Shown: piece by piece, positions 1 through 12,353 of the stretch
How positions within the stretch are numbered: the first letter of the stretch is position 1
How the letters are laid out: the number at the start of each line of letters is the position of its first letter
Origin: Phytohabitans rumicis
GTDB lineage: Bacteria > Actinomycetota > Actinomycetes > Mycobacteriales > Micromonosporaceae
Direction of reading: 5' to 3'
Assembly: GCF_011764445.1 (NCBI RefSeq)
Contig: NZ_BLPG01000001.1
Location: 5,845,001 to 5,909,000, forward strand
DNA: 64,000 nucleotides
The notes under the pieces: generated by a model
The model's database searches: none
What the model was told of the DNA's origin: nothing
Seen by the model: only the letters and a program-made list of their open reading frames with translations
Made by a program: the position numbers and the translations under genes

Positions 1-1910
<1,910 letters not shown>

Positions 1911-1979
1911 AAATAAGCTACGCGTCCACTATGCGATTCTGAACAAGCAACCACCATTGTTGGTTGATAGTTCGATAGT

Positions 1980-2098
1980 GTTTCGGCGGTCATGGCGGAG
2001 GGGAAACGCCCGGTAACATTCCGAACCCGGAAGCTAAGCCCTCCAGCGCCGATGGTACTGCACCCGGGAGGGTGTGGGAGAGTAGGACACCGCCGGAC
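1980..2098 (+). rRNA. rrf: 5S ribosomal RNA
   Basis: A complete 5S rRNA gene lies about 70 bases after the 23S gene, the usual rrn order. The typical actinobacterial sequence is present: GTTTCGGCGGTCATGGCGGA at the start, the loop CCGAACCCGGAAGCTAAGCC, and the closing strand ACCGCCGGAC that pairs with the 5' end. Ends are set by the terminal stem and may vary by one to three bases. Confidence 0.96.
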
Positions 2099-2104
2099 TT
2101 CTTA

Positions 2105-2150
2105 ACGCTGAGAGCCGTTCCTCAACAGGAACGGCTCTCAGCGTATTTTT
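2105..2150 (+). terminator. rrn operon intrinsic terminator
   Basis: A perfect 18-bp stem (2105-2122 with 2127-2144) with the tetraloop CAAC is followed by A and five T. It lies seven bases after the 5S gene, so it is a textbook Rho-independent terminator for the rrn operon. Confidence 0.95.
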
Positions 2151-2169
2151 GCGTCTCTGGAGCGGTAGC

Positions 2170-2275
2170 GCGCCGATCAAGGCTTTCCCCGCCGATCAAG
2201 GGCAAACGGCCGTGGATTGGAGATCAAAGCACGGCCATATGCCCTTGATCGACGGCAAGGCCCTTGATCGGCGCC
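2170..2275 (+). repeat. Family A palindromic repeat, copy 1
   Basis: This is a compound palindrome between the rrn terminator and the convergent gene ending at 2286. Outer arms GCGCCGATCAAGG (from 2170) and CCTTGATCGGCGC (ending 2274) enclose inner arms with GATCAAGGGC (from 2194) and GCCCTTGATC (ending 2250). The asymmetric centre reads GTGGATTGGAGATCAAAGCA. Copies 2 (16651) and 3 (32241, inverted) keep the same core almost unchanged. No coding potential is seen. Confidence 0.85.
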
Positions 2276-2285
2276 GGGGAAAGGG

Positions 2286-2906
2286 CTAGGGGCGGGACTG
2301 GATGGTGGTACGGATCTTGCGGAGGAGGTCGGCGGAGTCGTCCTGGCCGCGGCCGGGGAACATGGCGATGACGACGCTTCCGTGGTCGGCCCAGCCGCAC
2401 ACGGTGAGGTTGCCTTCGGGAGCCGCGCTCTCGCCGCACTTCATCACGCCGTCCAATTCGCCGGCGGGCACCTCGTGTAGGCCGGTGACCGTGCCGGTGT
2501 CGTCGGCGAGCACCTCGAACAGCGAGTCCAGGTCCTTCTCGGGCGACCAGAGCAAGGTCGTACCGCCGAAGAGGAGGACGCTGCGGTCGGTGCTGGCCGG
2601 GTCGGCGTACACCACGCCGATGCTCTGGTCCAGGTCGATGCGGGCGCCGATGGCCGTACGGAGGTAGTCGGCCGTCGTCTTGGCCCGCTCGCTCTCGTCG
2701 AGGCGCAATCCGGCGACCTCGGCCGGGGTGTCGAGCTTGGCGTCCTTCTGCTGCAGGATGCGCCAGCTGGCCGTACCCAGGAACGCGACACCGATCAGGC
2801 CCACGGCGGCCAGCGAGCCGAGCACGATCAGCCTGTTACGCCGGCGCTTCGGCGGCGCCGGTGACGGCGATGGCTCAGGGGTGACGTCGATCGGCTCAGC
2901 TTGCAT
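2286..2906 (-). CDS. Membrane-anchored protein of unknown function (paralog of 13525-14590)
   Basis: This 206-residue protein starts at ATG 2906. A short proline-rich cytoplasmic N-terminus with the basic run KRRRNR is followed by one transmembrane segment (about residues 25-47) and an extracytoplasmic domain of about 155 residues. The domain ends with two cysteines 12 residues apart followed by the motif WADHGS and a DDSADLL helix. The same arrangement occurs in the gene at 13525-14590, so the two are paralogs. No known enzymatic motif is visible. It diverges from valS over a 69-base gap and converges on the rrn operon. It looks like a cell-envelope protein of an uncharacterised actinobacterial family; the paired cysteines suggest a disulfide (inference). 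Confidence 0.85.
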   Translation of the reverse strand: MQAEPIDVTPEPSPSPAPPKRRRNRLIVLGSLAAVGLIGVAFLGTASWRILQQKDAKLDTPAEVAGLRLDESERAKTTADYLRTAIGARIDLDQSIGVVYADPASTDRSVLLFGGTTLLWSPEKDLDSLFEVLADDTGTVTGLHEVPAGELDGVMKCGESAAPEGNLTVCGWADHGSVVIAMFPGRGQDDSADLLRKIRTTIQSRP

Positions 2907-2975
2907 AGGCGCCACCGTAACGCAGAGGACGGGTGGCGAATGCCACTTGCCAATACGCCTCCGTAGACTCTCAGG

Positions 2976-5591
2976 GTGACCGAAACACCGCAGACCCACG
3001 CTTCCGCAGCACCGACGTTGGCCGCCCAGTACCAGCCGGGCGAGGTAGAGCAGCGGCGGTACGAGCGGTGGGTAAAGGCGGGCTACTTCACGGCGCGCGC
3101 CGACAGCGACAAGCCGCCGTTCACGATCGTCATCCCCCCGCCCAACGTGACCGGCTCGCTGCACATGGGCCACGCGCTCGACCACACGATCCAGGACTCG
3201 CTGATCCGGCGCCGGCGCATGCAGGGATACGAGGTGCTGTGGCTGCCGGGCATGGACCACGCCGGCATCGCCACGCAGAACGTCGTCGAGCGGCGCCTGG
3301 CGCAGGAGGGGCTGTCCCGGCACGACCTGGGCCGGGAGAAGTTCGTCGAGCGGGTCTGGCAGTGGAAGGCCGAGTCCGGCGGGGCGATCCTCGGGCAGAT
3401 GCGCCGCCTGGGCGACTCGGTCGACTGGGACCGTGAGCGCTTCACGATGGACGAGGGCCTGTCCAGGGCCGTGCTCACGATCTTCAAGCGGCTGTACGAG
3501 GACGGCCTGATCTACCGGGCCGAGCGCATCATCAACTGGTGCCCGCGGTGCCTGACCGCGCTGTCCGACATCGAGGTCGAGCACACCGACGACGATGGCG
3601 AGCTGGTGTCGATCCGCTACAGCGACGAGGTGGTCGTGGCCACCACGCGGGCGGAGACGATGCTCGGTGACACCGCGGTGGCCGTGCACCCGGACGACGA
3701 GCGCTACAAGCACCTGATCGGCACCGAGGTGGAGCTGCCGCTGACCGGCCGGCGCATCCCGATCGTGGCGGACGAGCACGTCGATCCGGCGTTCGGCACC
3801 GGCGCGGTGAAGGTGACGCCGGCCCACGACCCCAACGACTTCGAGATCGGCCAGCGGCACAACCTGCCGAGCCTGACCATCATGGACGAGCGCGGCGTGA
3901 TCACCGCGCACGGGCCGTTCCAGGGGCTGGACCGCTTCGAGGCGCGGCCGGCGATCGTCGCCGCGTTGCGCGAGCAGGGCCGCATCGTCGCCGAAAAGCG
4001 GCCGTACGTGCACGCGGTCGGGCACTGCTCGCGCTGCAAGACGACGGTGGAGCCGCGGCTGTCGCTGCAGTGGTTCGTCAACACCGGGCCGCTGGCGAAG
4101 GCGGCCGGCGACGCGGTGCGCGACGGCCGGGTGCGGATCGAGCCGGCCGACCTGGCCAAGCGCTACTTCGCCTGGGTCGACAACATGCACGACTGGTGCA
4201 TCTCCCGCCAGCTGTGGTGGGGCCACCGCATCCCGGTCTGGTACGGCCCGGACGGCGAGGTCGTCTGCGTCGGCCCGGATGAGGAGCCGCCGGCCGGCGA
4301 GGGCTGGCGCCAGGACGAAGACGTGCTGGACACCTGGTTCTCCAGCGCGCTGTGGCCGTTCTCCACGCTGGGCTGGCCGGCGCAGACGCCCGAGCTGGCG
4401 AAGTTCTACCCGACGAGCGTGCTGGTCACCGGCTACGACATCCTCTTCTTCTGGGTCGCCCGGATGATGATGTTCGGGTTGTACGCGATGGACGGCGTCC
4501 AGCCGTTTGACGTGATCGCGCTGCACGGGATGGTCCGCGACGAGCACGGTAAGAAGATGTCGAAGTCGTTCGGCAACGTGGTCGACCCGCTGGACTGGAT
4601 CGAGCGCTACGGCGCCGACGCCACCCGCTTCACGCTGACCCGCGGCGCCAACCCGGGCGGCGACGTCCCGGTCAGCGAGGACTGGTGCCAGGGCTCGCGC
4701 AACTTCTGCAACAAGCTGTGGAACGCGACCCGCTTCGCCCTGCTCAACGGCGCCCACGTGCGCGGCGAGCTGCCCGCCGAGCTCACCCCGGTCGACCGGT
4801 GGATCCTGTCCCGCCTGCAGCACGTGATCGGCGAGGTGGACGGGCTGTTCGAGTCGTTCGAGCTGGCCAAGGTGTGCGATGTGCTCTATCACTTCGCGTG
4901 GGACGACGTCTGCGACTGGTACGTCGAGCTGGCCAAGCCGGTGCTCGCGGCGGGTGGCCCGGCGGCCGCCAACACCCAGCGGGTGCTCGGCCACGTGCTC
5001 GACCAGCTGCTGCGGCTGCTGCACCCGGTCATCCCGTTCGTCACCGAGGAGCTGTGGACGGCACTGACCGCGGGCGAGACCGTCGTGACCGCGAGTTGGC
5101 CCGTGGGCGTACCCGAGCTGGTGGATGATGCCGCGGAGGCCGAGCTGGCGACGCTGCGGCGAGTGGTCACGGAGATCCGCCGGTTCCGGTCCGACCAGGG
5201 CCTGCGTCCCGCGCAGCGGGTCGAGGCGCGGCTGGACGGGCTGGCCGCGGCGGGCGTCGCGGCGCACGAGCCGCTGATCCGGTCGCTGGTCCGGCTCGAC
5301 GACGCGGGGGCGGGCTTCGCGGCGACCGCGCAGCTCGCGGTGACCGCGGCCGTCACGGTCGCGCTCGACACGCGCGGCGCGATCGACGTGGCCGCCGAGC
5401 GCGCGCGCCTGGAGAAGGACCGGGCCGCGGCGCTCAAGGAAGCCGAGCAGTGCCGGGCGAAGCTGGACAATCCGGCCTTCGTCGGCAAGGCGCCCGAGCC
5501 GGTGGTCAGCAAGATCAAAGAACGGCTGTCCGCCGCCGAGGCCGATCTCGCGCGGATCGCGACGGCGCTTGAGGCGTTGCCGGCAGCATGA
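2976..5591 (+). CDS. valS: Valine-tRNA ligase
   Basis: This class I synthetase of 871 residues charges tRNA-Val in the cytoplasm. The ATP-binding HMGH signature is at residues 63-66 and KMSKS at about 527-531, both intact. The editing (CP1) domain lies between them. A C-terminal coiled-coil arm typical of ValRS (about 800-871) ends the protein. The start is GTG 2976; the next conserved block ([10 protein letters not shown]) begins about 30 residues in, as in family members. Its stop overlaps the folC start (ATGA), so the two are translationally coupled. No T-box is seen upstream, in contrast with ileS. Confidence 0.98.
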   Translation: MTETPQTHASAAPTLAAQYQPGEVEQRRYERWVKAGYFTARADSDKPPFTIVIPPPNVTGSLHMGHALDHTIQDSLIRRRRMQGYEVLWLPGMDHAGIATQNVVERRLAQEGLSRHDLGREKFVERVWQWKAESGGAILGQMRRLGDSVDWDRERFTMDEGLSRAVLTIFKRLYEDGLIYRAERIINWCPRCLTALSDIEVEHTDDDGELVSIRYSDEVVVATTRAETMLGDTAVAVHPDDERYKHLIGTEVELPLTGRRIPIVADEHVDPAFGTGAVKVTPAHDPNDFEIGQRHNLPSLTIMDERGVITAHGPFQGLDRFEARPAIVAALREQGRIVAEKRPYVHAVGHCSRCKTTVEPRLSLQWFVNTGPLAKAAGDAVRDGRVRIEPADLAKRYFAWVDNMHDWCISRQLWWGHRIPVWYGPDGEVVCVGPDEEPPAGEGWRQDEDVLDTWFSSALWPFSTLGWPAQTPELAKFYPTSVLVTGYDILFFWVARMMMFGLYAMDGVQPFDVIALHGMVRDEHGKKMSKSFGNVVDPLDWIERYGADATRFTLTRGANPGGDVPVSEDWCQGSRNFCNKLWNATRFALLNGAHVRGELPAELTPVDRWILSRLQHVIGEVDGLFESFELAKVCDVLYHFAWDDVCDWYVELAKPVLAAGGPAAANTQRVLGHVLDQLLRLLHPVIPFVTEELWTALTAGETVVTASWPVGVPELVDDAAEAELATLRRVVTEIRRFRSDQGLRPAQRVEARLDGLAAAGVAAHEPLIRSLVRLDDAGAGFAATAQLAVTAAVTVALDTRGAIDVAAERARLEKDRAAALKEAEQCRAKLDNPAFVGKAPEPVVSKIKERLSAAEADLARIATALEALPAA

Positions 5592-6862
5592 GTACGGAAT
5601 TCGCCGCCGTCGACGCGGAGCTGATGAGCCGCGGGTACACCCGGATGGTCTTCGACCTGGACCGGATCGCGCAGCTGCTGGACCTGCTGGGCAGCCCGCA
5701 GCGGGCGTACCCGTCGATCCACCTGACCGGGACGAACGGCAAGACGTCCACGGCCCGGATGATCGACTCGCTGCTGCGGGCGCATGGGCTGCACACGGGC
5801 CGATACACCAGCCCGCACCTGGAGACGGTGCGGGAGCGGATCACCCTCGACGGCGAGCCGGTGAGCGAGCGGCGCTTCGTGGCGACGTATCGGGAGGTGG
5901 CGCCGCTCGCCGCGTTCGTCGACGAGCGGTCGGACGAGCCGCTGACGTACTTCGACATGACGACGGCGCTGGCGTTCGCGACGTTCGCGGACGCGCCGGT
6001 GGACGTGGCGATCGTCGAGGTGGGCCTGGGCGGCGCCGAAGACTCCACCAACGTGATCAACGCCGGCGTCGCGGTGATCACGCCGATCGGGCTGGACCAC
6101 ACCGAGTGGCTCGGCGACACGATCGAGGACATCGCGCTGGCGAAGGCCGGCATCATCCACAAGGGCGCCACGGTGATCACCGCCGCCCAGGATGACGAGG
6201 CGGCCCGGCCGATCCTGGAGCGGGTCGCCGAGGTCGGGGCGACGATCGCGCGGGAGGGCAGCGAGTTCGGCGTGTTGAGCCGGGCGGTCGCGGTCGGCGG
6301 CCAGGTGCTGAGCATCCAGGGCCTCGGCGGGGTGTACGAGGAGGTGTTCCTCCCGCTGCACGGCGCGCACCAGGCGCAGAACGCGGCCCTGGCGCTGGCG
6401 GCGGTCGAAGCGTTCCTGGGCGCCGGCACGGCCCGCCAGCTCGACCCCGAGGTGGTCCGCGAGGGGTTCACGGGCACCAGCTCGCCGGGCCGGCTGGAGC
6501 GGGTGCGCACGGCGCCGACGATCCTGCTCGACGGCGCGCACAACCCGCACGGCATGGCCGCCACGGTCACCGCGTTGCAGGAGGAGTTCGCGTTCAGCCG
6601 GCTGGTGGCCGTCCTGGCGGTGCTCGCCGACAAGGACGCGGCCGGGCTGCTGGAGCTGCTCGAACCCGTCGTCGACGCGGTGGTCGTCACCCGCAACACG
6701 TCCCCCCGGGCGATGTCGGTGGAGCGGCTCGCCGCGGTCGCCGAGGAGATCTTCGGCGAGGCGCGGGTCGAGGTGGCCGCCAACATGCCCGACGCGATCG
6801 AGCAGGCGGTGGCGCTCGCCGAGACGGACGTCAACGGCGAGCTGTCCGGGTGGGCGTCTTGA
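5588..6862 (+). CDS. folC: Folylpolyglutamate synthase / dihydrofolate synthase (3' end frameshifted)
   Basis: This Mur-ligase-family enzyme adds glutamate to dihydropteroate or folates. The P-loop TGTNGKTST is at about residues 48-56 and the DGAHNPHG motif of the C-terminal domain near 318-325. The open frame stops at 6862 after 424 residues. The missing C-terminus is readable one frame over, from 6852 to 6915: GVLITGS followed by VADARRLLVR and TGA. That stop overlaps the next ATG at 6912 as ATGA, the expected operon junction. One G lost from the run GGGTGGG (6848-6854) would explain it. The intact gene would therefore be 5588-6915, 442 residues. The enzyme core is unaffected. Confidence 0.95.
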   Translation: MSTEFAAVDAELMSRGYTRMVFDLDRIAQLLDLLGSPQRAYPSIHLTGTNGKTSTARMIDSLLRAHGLHTGRYTSPHLETVRERITLDGEPVSERRFVATYREVAPLAAFVDERSDEPLTYFDMTTALAFATFADAPVDVAIVEVGLGGAEDSTNVINAGVAVITPIGLDHTEWLGDTIEDIALAKAGIIHKGATVITAAQDDEAARPILERVAEVGATIAREGSEFGVLSRAVAVGGQVLSIQGLGGVYEEVFLPLHGAHQAQNAALALAAVEAFLGAGTARQLDPEVVREGFTGTSSPGRLERVRTAPTILLDGAHNPHGMAATVTALQEEFAFSRLVAVLAVLADKDAAGLLELLEPVVDAVVVTRNTSPRAMSVERLAAVAEEIFGEARVEVAANMPDAIEQAVALAETDVNGELSGWAS

Positions 6863-6911
6863 TCACCGGTTCGGTGGCGACGGTCGCCGACGCGCGGCGG
6901 TTGCTGGTTCG

Positions 6912-7271
6912 ATGAACTCGGGCCTCCGCAATCCGCCGGCCGCCGTACGCGGGCTGGGCGCGGGCGCGCTGATCCTGGAGACGATCGTGCTGCTGCTGGG
7001 CATCCAGCCGCTGCGGATGCTCGACGGCGACCTGAACAGCGCGGCCATCGGCGTGATCGTCGCCGCGATTGTCGCGTGCGTGGTGCTGGCCGGGCTGCTG
7101 CGCCACAACTGGGCCTGGTACGCCGTCGGCGTACTCCAGGGGCTGTTGTTGCTGTCCGGCTTCCTGCACTGGGCGCTGGCCGTGTTGGGCCTGATCTTCG
7201 GCCTGGTGTGGCTGTACGTCCTACACGTCCGCCGGACCATCCTCGGCAGCTCGGGTGCGCCACTGAGTTAG
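6912..7271 (+). CDS. DUF4233 membrane protein
   Basis: This 119-residue protein has four hydrophobic helices (about 17-33, 45-65, 68-88, 90-108) and almost no soluble part. Small DUF4233 proteins regularly sit between folC and ndk in actinobacteria, which matches this position. The function is unknown. The ATG at 6912 overlaps the reconstructed folC stop, supporting both the start and the folC repair. Its last 51 bases overlap the convergent gene ending at 7221. Confidence 0.88.
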   Translation: MNSGLRNPPAAVRGLGAGALILETIVLLLGIQPLRMLDGDLNSAAIGVIVAAIVACVVLAGLLRHNWAWYAVGVLQGLLLLSGFLHWALAVLGLIFGLVWLYVLHVRRTILGSSGAPLS

Positions 7272-8489
7272 GGCGATGCCGTGGCCGTCCGGGTCCTTGA
7301 ACGCGGCCGCCCACAGCTCCAGCTTCGCGCCCTTGTTGACCGGGCGCGGCGCGTACGTGAAGCGCACGCCCTTGGCCTTGAGCTCGTCGTGCATGGCGGT
7401 GACGTCGCCGACCTCGAGGTTGAGGTGCACGGTGCGCGGGCCGGCCGGGGAGACGTCGGAGATCTGCCGCAGCACCAGCCTGGTGTCGCCGGACGCGAGC
7501 ACCGCGTTGCCGTCGCCCCCGTCGATCTCGTAGAAGCCGAGCATGTCGCGGTAGAACGCGACCGACCGGGCGAGGTCGGTGACGAGGACGGTGACGCCGA
7601 CCCCGTGGATCGAGCCGCCCGGCCCCGGGCGGGCGCTGGGGTACGCCGTGATCAGGTCGTCGAGGCCGTCGTCGGTGTCCTCCGGGGCGGGTGCCTCGGG
7701 CTCCTCCTCTTCCTTCGACGGCGGCTCGGCCACCGCGGTGGTGGCCCCGTTGCCGCCGTTTTGGCCGGATCGGGCGCGCCGGGGCAGCGGCACGCCGCGC
7801 GGGTCGCCGGACGGCTCGACCACCGTCCCCTCCAGCACGATCGGCCCGCCGGGAGTCTGGTGCACCACGACGGGCTCGTCACGGATGCCGCCGCCCAGGT
7901 CGTCGGTGAGGTCGGCGGTGATCGGCTCGCCGCTGTCCGGCCCCGGGAACGGCGGGTCCGGCGCGCGGCGCGCCCATGGCGGCTCATCCTCCTCGAAGAG
8001 GATGTCGTCGTCCGGGTAGTCGCGCGGCCCGCCCATCCCGGCGGCGGCCTCGGCGTGCGTGAGCGCGTCGTCCCAGAGGATCCGGACGTGCCGCAGGTCG
8101 TCGACCGCCACCATGATCGGCAGGGTCACGCCGGGCAGGGGCCACTTCGCGACCGGTACCCGGGAGTCGCGCACCTTGATCGAGGCGGCCGGCAGCCCGG
8201 GCGCGTCGATGACGATCTGGAGCTCGCACCGGCCGTACGTGGAGGAGGCGGGCGGCTCGGTCGCGCTCATCACGTGCGCCGTGCCGGCCACCCAGGCGCG
8301 GGCGCCCCCGCGGATCGTGTTGACCAGGACCAGGCTGATGGCCAGGACCAGCACCGCCACGCCGACCGCCACGATCGCCCAACTCTGCATGCCGGCCCCG
8401 AACAGCATGACGAACGCGGCGAACGTGGCCAGCACCGCGGCGACGAGCTTGCGGACTGGCGCTATAGGGCGGCGACGACCGTCAGCCAC
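7221..8489 (-). CDS. Membrane-anchored protein with C-terminal VOC (glyoxalase-like) domain
   Basis: The protein has 422 residues from GTG 8489, with GGGAGGT as ribosome site. Two transmembrane helices lie at about residues 12-58, then a soluble region (about 60-170) with a conserved WPLPG segment, an acidic and proline-rich linker (about 170-295), and a C-terminal VOC fold (about 300-412) starting GVGVTVLVTDLARSVAFYRD and ending FKDPDGHGIALTQW. The VOC half resembles the glyoxalase/dioxygenase superfamily. Substrate and activity cannot be read from the sequence. Tethering a VOC domain to the membrane is unusual. It diverges from ndk. Confidence 0.85.
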   Translation of the reverse strand: MADGRRRPIAPVRKLVAAVLATFAAFVMLFGAGMQSWAIVAVGVAVLVLAISLVLVNTIRGGARAWVAGTAHVMSATEPPASSTYGRCELQIVIDAPGLPAASIKVRDSRVPVAKWPLPGVTLPIMVAVDDLRHVRILWDDALTHAEAAAGMGGPRDYPDDDILFEEDEPPWARRAPDPPFPGPDSGEPITADLTDDLGGGIRDEPVVVHQTPGGPIVLEGTVVEPSGDPRGVPLPRRARSGQNGGNGATTAVAEPPSKEEEEPEAPAPEDTDDGLDDLITAYPSARPGPGGSIHGVGVTVLVTDLARSVAFYRDMLGFYEIDGGDGNAVLASGDTRLVLRQISDVSPAGPRTVHLNLEVGDVTAMHDELKAKGVRFTYAPRPVNKGAKLELWAAAFKDPDGHGIALTQWRTRAAEDGPADV

Positions 8490-8593
8490 TATGGACCTCC
8501 CAGGGTTACCCGCCAGGCTAGGCCGGCCCGGCCACCCATGGGAAGACCGATAGGCTGGTGCCGTACGCCCGCACCCCGTACAGGAGGAACACC

Positions 8594-9007
8594 GTGTCCA
8601 CGGAGCGCACGCTCGTCCTGATCAAGCCGGACGCCGTCCGGCGCGGCCTGGTCGGCGAGATCATCGGCCGGTTCGAGCGCAAGGGCCTGGCCATCGACGC
8701 GCTCGTGCTGCGCGGCATGGACGCCGCCCTGGCCGACGAGCACTACGCCGAGCACGTGGACAAGGCGTTCTACCCGCCGCTGAAGGAGTTCATGACGGGC
8801 GGCCCGCTGGTCGCGGCGGTGCTCTCCGGCGACCAGGCCATCGACGTGGTGCGCGCGCTGGTGGGTGCGACCGACGGTCGCAAGGCCGCCGCCGGGACGA
8901 TCCGCGGCGATCTCTCCCTGTCGAACCGGGAAAACCTCGTACACGCGTCCGACTCGCCCGACAGCGTCAAGCGCGAGATCACCCTCTGGTTCCCCGACCT
9001 GGGGTAA
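8594..9007 (+). CDS. ndk: Nucleoside-diphosphate kinase
   Basis: This 137-residue enzyme transfers the gamma phosphate of ATP to nucleoside diphosphates through a phosphohistidine. The N-terminal [12 protein letters not shown] block and the active-site NLVHASDS with His117 are intact, and the length is that of the family. The start is GTG 8594, seven bases after a clear AGGAGG (8582-8587). It is followed by the ileS leader. Confidence 0.97.
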   Translation: MSTERTLVLIKPDAVRRGLVGEIIGRFERKGLAIDALVLRGMDAALADEHYAEHVDKAFYPPLKEFMTGGPLVAAVLSGDQAIDVVRALVGATDGRKAAAGTIRGDLSLSNRENLVHASDSPDSVKREITLWFPDLG

Positions 9008-9055
9008 GGCCGGGCGTTTATTGACGGGCCGGTTCAGGACCGGTCGGGTAGGCTT

Positions 9056-9263
9056 GACGGTCGTAAGGCGTTGACCCGGCTATCACCGGCGAGCCTCCGG
9101 AAGAACGGGTCGGATAGACCTCAGTAGAACCGGACGGGTCCGGCCCGTCACAGCCGGCCAACGAGCGGGCGGCCCCTCACCGGGGACGCCAAGCGGGGTG
9201 GTACCGCGGGCCGATCGGCTCGTCCTCGCAGACACACGAACAGTGAGCTGCGAGGAGTACACG
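9056..9263 (+). promoter_or_regulatory. T-box riboswitch of ileS (translational, actinobacterial type)
   Basis: The leader holds the T-box sequence AAGCGGGGTGGTACCGCGGG at 9191-9210, the part that binds an uncharged tRNA acceptor end. Upstream lies a stem I region with ATC at 9082-9084 in GGCTATCACCGG, a plausible isoleucine specifier codon. Downstream, TCCTCGCAG (9223-9231) can pair with CTGCGAGGA (9248-9256), burying the ribosome site GAGGAG (9252-9257) six bases before GTG 9264. This is the arrangement of the known actinobacterial ileS T-boxes, which act on translation initiation: when tRNA-Ile is uncharged, the antisequestrator forms and the ribosome site is freed. Outer limits are approximate. 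Confidence 0.88.
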
Positions 9264-12200
9264 GTGTATCCGAAGACCGACCCCACGGCCGGCGTACCGG
9301 CGAGCCCCGACCTGCCCGCGGTCGAGCGCGGGGTGCTGGAGCACTGGGCGGCCGACAAGACGTTCCAGGCATCGGTGGACGCCCGCTCCGCCTCGAACGA
9401 ATACGTCTTCTACGACGGGCCACCCTTCGCCAACGGGCTGCCGCACTACGGTCACCTCTTCACCGGGTACGTCAAGGACGTCGTGCCGCGCTACCAGACG
9501 ATGCGCGGTCGCCGGGTGGATCGGCGCTTCGGCTGGGACTGTCACGGCCTGCCCGCCGAGGTGGAGGCGGAGAAGCAGCTCGGCATCTCCACCAAGGCCG
9601 AGATCCTCGACCTCGGCATCGCCCGGTTCAACGACGTGTGCCGCACGTCGGTGCTGACGTACACCCAGGACTGGGAGCGCTACGTCACCCGGCAGGCGCG
9701 GTGGGTCGACTTCGCCAACGACTACAAGACGCTCGACCTGGACTACATGGAAAGCGTCATGTGGGCCTTCAAGACCCTGCACGACAAGGGCCTGGTCTAC
9801 GAGGGCTTCAAGGTGCTGGCGTACTGCTGGCGGTGCGAGACGCCACTGTCCAATACGGAAACCCGAATGGACGACGTCTACCGCGACCGGCAGGATCCGT
9901 CGCTCACCGTCTGGTTCACTTTGGACACCGGCGAGAAGCTCGCCGTCTGGACGACCACGCCGTGGACACTGCCGTCCAATCTCGCGCTCGCCGTCGGCCC
10001 CGACATCGAGTACGCGGTGCTCGCCGACCCGGCCGGGCAGCGTTACCTGGTCGGCGCGGCGCGGCTTTCGGCGTACCAGAAGGAGTTGGCGGACCTCAAG
10101 CAGGTGGGCGTGGTGCGCGGGGCCGACCTGGTCGGACGCAGCTACACGCCGCTGTTCGACTTCCTGGCCGACACGCCCAACGCGTTCCAGGTGCTCGGCG
10201 CCGACTTCGTGTCCACTGAGGACGGCACTGGAGTCGTGCATCTGGCGCCCGCCTTCGGCGAAGACGACCAGAACGCCTGCAACGCGGCCGGCATCCCGAC
10301 CGTGGTGACCGTCGACGAGCACACCCGGTTCACCTCGCTCGTGCCGCCGTACCAGGGGGAGCAGGTCTTCGACGTCAACAAGCCGGTCATCCGCGAGCTG
10401 CGCGACCGGGGCGTGGTGCTGCGGCAGGAGACGTACACCCACTCGTACCCGCACTGCTGGCGCTGCGACACGCCGCTGGTCTACAAGGCGGTGTCGTCGT
10501 GGTTCGTGGCGGTGACCCAGTTCCGCGACCGGATGGTCGAGCTGAACCAGCAGATCAACTGGACGCCGGCGCACGTGAAGGACGGGTCCTTCGGCAAGTG
10601 GCTGGCGAACGCCCGGGACTGGTCGATCAGCCGAAACCGCTTCTGGGGCTCGCCGATCCCGGTGTGGAAGTCGGACGACCCGGCGTACCCGCGGCTGGAC
10701 GTGTACGGGTCCCTTGCCGAGTTGGAGCGTGACTTCAGTGTCAAGGTGACCGACCTGCACCGGCCCGGCATCGACGATCTGGTACGCCCCAACCCGGACG
10801 ACCCGACCGGCAGGTCGACGATGCGCCGGGTGCCGGAGGTGCTGGACTGCTGGTTCGAGTCGGGGTCGATGCCGTTCGCCCAGGTGCACTATCCATTTGA
10901 GAACCGCGACTGGTTCGAGCACCACTACCCGGGCGATTTCATCGTGGAGTACATCGGACAGACGCGGGGCTGGTTCTACACCATGCACGTGCTGGCCACG
11001 GCGCTCTTCGACCGGCCGGCGTTCCGCAACTGCCTCAGCCACGGCATCCTGCTCGGCGAGGACGGCCGGAAGATGTCCAAGAGCCTGCGCAACTACCCGG
11101 ACGTCTACCACGTCTTCAACTCGCACGGCTCGGACGCCATGCGGTGGATGCTGATGTCGTCTCCGGTGCTGCGCGGCGGTGACATGCCGGTCACCGAGGG
11201 CCTGATCCGGGACGCCGTACGGCAGGTGCTGCTTCCACTGTGGAATGTGTGGTACTTCTTCACGCTGTACGCCAACGCGTCGGGCTACGAGGCACGGCGG
11301 CGGACGAGCAGCGAGCATCTGCTGGACCGGTACGTCCTGGCCAAGACCGGCGAGCTGGTGTCCACCGTGCAGTCCCAGATGGACGCGTACGACATCAGCG
11401 GGGCCTGCGCCTCCGTGCGGTCCTATCTGGACGCGCTGACCAACTGGTACGTCCGGCGGTCGCGGGACCGGTTCTGGACCGGCGACGCGGACGCGTTCGA
11501 CACGCTCTACACGGTGCTGGAGACGCTGTCGCGGGTGGTCGCTCCGCTCGCTCCGCTCACCGCGGAGGAGATCTGGCGCGGGCTGACCGGCGAGCGGTCG
11601 GTGCACCTGACCGACTGGCCGTCGGCCGGCGAGTTCCCCGCCGACCACGACCTCGTCGCCGCGATGGACGCCGTACGCGACGTGTGCTCGGCGGCGCTGT
11701 CCCTGCGCAAGGCGCGTGGGCTGCGGGTACGGCTGCCGCTGCCGGCGCTGACCGTGGCGAGCCCGCGGGCGGAGGCGCTGCGGCCGTTCGCCGACCTGGT
11801 CGCCGACGAGGTGAACGTCAAGTCGGTGGTCTTCACCGAGGAGGTGTCGACGTACTGCGAGCAGGTGCTGACCGTGGTGCCGCGCGCGCTCGGGCCGCGG
11901 GTCGGCGGCGCCGTCCAGCAGGTGATCAAGGCGGTCAAGGCGGGCGACTGGCAGCTCGTGGACGGCCAGCCGGTCGCGGCGGGGGTCACCCTCCAGCAGG
12001 GGGAGTACGAGCTGAAGATGGTGGCTGCGGACGTCGAGCACTCGGCGCCGCTGAGCGAGGGTGTCGTCGTGCTCGACACGTCGGTGACCCCCGAGCTGGC
12101 GGCGGAGGGCCTGGCGCGCGACGTGATCCGGGTGGTGCAGCAGGCCCGGCGCGACGCCCAGTTCGACGTGTCGGACCGGGTGGCTGTCACGCTCGCCGCG

Positions 12201-12353
12201 TCCCCGGAGGTGGTGGCGGCCGTCGAGGCGCACCGGGACTTCGTCTCCCGCGAGGTGCTGGCGACGTCGCTGGCGTTCGGCCCGGTCGAGGTCGGCTTCG
12301 CCGGTGAGGTCGGCGACGGCGGGCAGGTCACCGTGGCGGTGACGCGCGCCTAA
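9264..12353 (+). CDS. ileS: Isoleucine-tRNA ligase
   Basis: This class I synthetase of 1029 residues is of the long form. HYGH is at residues 61-64, the CP1 editing domain follows, and KMSKS is at 603-607. The C-terminal anticodon-binding region is complete. GTG 9264 is chosen because GAGGAG lies six bases upstream and is the element sequestered by the T-box hairpin; an in-frame start at 9198 would lie inside the T-box sequence. Expression is expected to rise when charged tRNA-Ile falls. The stop overlaps the convergent photolyase-like gene by four bases. Confidence 0.98.
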   Translation: MYPKTDPTAGVPASPDLPAVERGVLEHWAADKTFQASVDARSASNEYVFYDGPPFANGLPHYGHLFTGYVKDVVPRYQTMRGRRVDRRFGWDCHGLPAEVEAEKQLGISTKAEILDLGIARFNDVCRTSVLTYTQDWERYVTRQARWVDFANDYKTLDLDYMESVMWAFKTLHDKGLVYEGFKVLAYCWRCETPLSNTETRMDDVYRDRQDPSLTVWFTLDTGEKLAVWTTTPWTLPSNLALAVGPDIEYAVLADPAGQRYLVGAARLSAYQKELADLKQVGVVRGADLVGRSYTPLFDFLADTPNAFQVLGADFVSTEDGTGVVHLAPAFGEDDQNACNAAGIPTVVTVDEHTRFTSLVPPYQGEQVFDVNKPVIRELRDRGVVLRQETYTHSYPHCWRCDTPLVYKAVSSWFVAVTQFRDRMVELNQQINWTPAHVKDGSFGKWLANARDWSISRNRFWGSPIPVWKSDDPAYPRLDVYGSLAELERDFSVKVTDLHRPGIDDLVRPNPDDPTGRSTMRRVPEVLDCWFESGSMPFAQVHYPFENRDWFEHHYPGDFIVEYIGQTRGWFYTMHVLATALFDRPAFRNCLSHGILLGEDGRKMSKSLRNYPDVYHVFNSHGSDAMRWMLMSSPVLRGGDMPVTEGLIRDAVRQVLLPLWNVWYFFTLYANASGYEARRRTSSEHLLDRYVLAKTGELVSTVQSQMDAYDISGACASVRSYLDALTNWYVRRSRDRFWTGDADAFDTLYTVLETLSRVVAPLAPLTAEEIWRGLTGERSVHLTDWPSAGEFPADHDLVAAMDAVRDVCSAALSLRKARGLRVRLPLPALTVASPRAEALRPFADLVADEVNVKSVVFTEEVSTYCEQVLTVVPRALGPRVGGAVQQVIKAVKAGDWQLVDGQPVAAGVTLQQGEYELKMVAADVEHSAPLSEGVVVLDTSVTPELAAEGLARDVIRVVQQARRDAQFDVSDRVAVTLAASPEVVAAVEAHRDFVSREVLATSLAFGPVEVGFAGEVGDGGQVTVAVTRA

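Noticed and set aside
2286-5267. Very long minus-strand open frame opposite valS
   Set aside because: Only its last 206 codons are a real gene. The rest is a GC-bias shadow of valS with low-complexity Arg/Pro/His protein.
9198-9263. Longer ileS start at 9198
   Set aside because: The ATG-like GTG lies inside the T-box sequence, and the ribosome site with the sequester stem fits GTG 9264.
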